From Conidiobolus incongruus B7586 (lineage: Eukaryota > Entomophthoromycota > Entomophthoromycetes > Entomophthorales > Conidiobolaceae): a stretch of DNA of 44,763 bases. The notes beneath the pieces were generated by a model that was not told where the DNA came from, made no database searches, and saw only the letters and a program-made list of their open reading frames with translations. This document shows positions 44,104 through 44,763 of the stretch, piece after piece. Made by a program: the position numbers and the translations under genes. The DNA is taken from contig JNEM01013511.1 of NCBI GenBank assembly GCA_000697335.1, positions 1 through 44,763 on the forward strand. The letters run 5' to 3'. Each line of letters opens with the position of its first letter. Positions within the stretch are counted from its first letter, which is position 1.

Positions 44104-44763
44104 TTACTCTATAATTTCAATAATGGGAATTTTTTATGATTGAAAATAAATAATCATTTTGATATATAATATATAAAAATAAATATATAATATAAATTTA
44201 ATAGTTTCTTTTATTATTAATAACTTTTTGTTATACTTTCAACAAACTTTTAACACTTAGAAAATAGTTTTTCTTATTAAAAACTAAAATTTAATATCTT
44301 AGAAATCAATTAAATATTCTTATAGAATTTTTTTTCTTATAAGCTGGTTTTTTAATTGATTAAAGTAATTATAATCATATAAGTTATAATCTAAAGAATA
44401 TACTAGATATAGTAGTTTTTTCTAATTATTTCTAAATAGTAAGTTTTTTATAACTTTAAATTTATAAATTTATAAATTTATAATTAATATATAAAATAAT
44501 AAGTTTTCTCAAATTATATTAAAAACACTAATTAAAAATATTTTTATTTAAAAAATAATATAAAACTTACTATTAATTTATTCTCCTTTAAAAACTAAAT
44601 AAAAGTAGTATATACTATTATAATTTACTATAATAATTAATATTTACTTATTAACAAAATATTTATTTAAAGGAATTTATAAAAAAGGTTATTTTGATTT
44701 AATTTAGCATTTTGATTTATATTTTAATAAAAGATTATATATAATAATTTAAAATTTATTGAT
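44104..44763 (-). mobile_element. mariner copy D, 3' half, cut by window end
   Basis: TA at 44102-44103 precedes the inverted end TTACTCTATAATTTC...AATAATGGGAA. The sequence then follows copy B (24087 onward) to the window end, including the region of the YSPDLxPCDY motif near 44370-44400. It is strongly AT-shifted. A small tandem array of TTTATAAA lies near 44460-44480. Confidence 0.85.

Noticed and set aside
1-44763. tRNA, rRNA or CRISPR features
   Set aside because: No cloverleaf with A and B boxes, no rRNA-like sequence and no spaced repeat array was found by eye.

Overview
The window is fungal nuclear DNA, very AT-rich between genes. It is fungal because it carries five GH72 beta-1,3-glucanosyltransferases (Gas/Gel/Phr family, cell-wall remodelling), GPI-anchor signals and short spliceosomal introns of 52-56 nt with GT..AG ends. 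A receptor-like kelch pseudokinase and the composition suggest an early-diverging (zygomycete-grade) fungus, but the species cannot be fixed from the sequence alone.

Layout. Positions 1-7250 are a graveyard of decayed DNA transposons: the end of a mariner copy, a Tc1-like element, a second diverged mariner relative and a PIF/Harbinger element of about 2.5 kb. A solo LTR (3925-4258) lies among them. From 8942 to 28196 stand four closely related GH72-CBM43 genes, all on the minus strand and separated by long empty AT-rich spacers. Between the third and fourth lie a second solo LTR (21351-21682), an unclassified GC-richer island (23734-24066) and a complete-length mariner relic (24087-25405). 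At 29952-30827 (+) there is a six-exon gene for COP9 signalosome subunit 8, which no single long ORF reveals. At 33034-36630 (+) is a 1198-residue single-exon gene with signal peptide, kelch propeller, transmembrane helix, pseudokinase and an unrecognised C-terminal domain. A mariner copy at 37236-39519 is interrupted by a 961-bp miniature LTR element (TRIM). A fifth, older GH72 gene follows on the plus strand (40812-42314), and a last mariner copy runs off the window end.

How the genes relate. The GH72 genes encode secreted, mostly GPI-anchored enzymes that cut and rejoin beta-1,3-glucan. Both catalytic glutamates are kept in all five. The four minus-strand copies share nearly identical 5' parts, and their differences are distributed as a mosaic, which points to gene conversion. 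They also share a core promoter of fixed geometry: TATA box, 10 bp, start-site-like hexamer, then a 112-115 nt leader. One copy has a frameshift that removes its GPI-anchor tail. The kelch pseudokinase has the build of a cell-surface sensor; a link to wall sensing is only a guess from proximity.

The most useful new points are the hidden CSN8 gene, the kelch-TM-pseudokinase architecture, the mosaic GH72 cluster with its shared promoter, and the TRIM nested in a mariner copy. Removing the TRIM and one target duplication gives exactly the length of the other full-length mariner copy (1319 bp).
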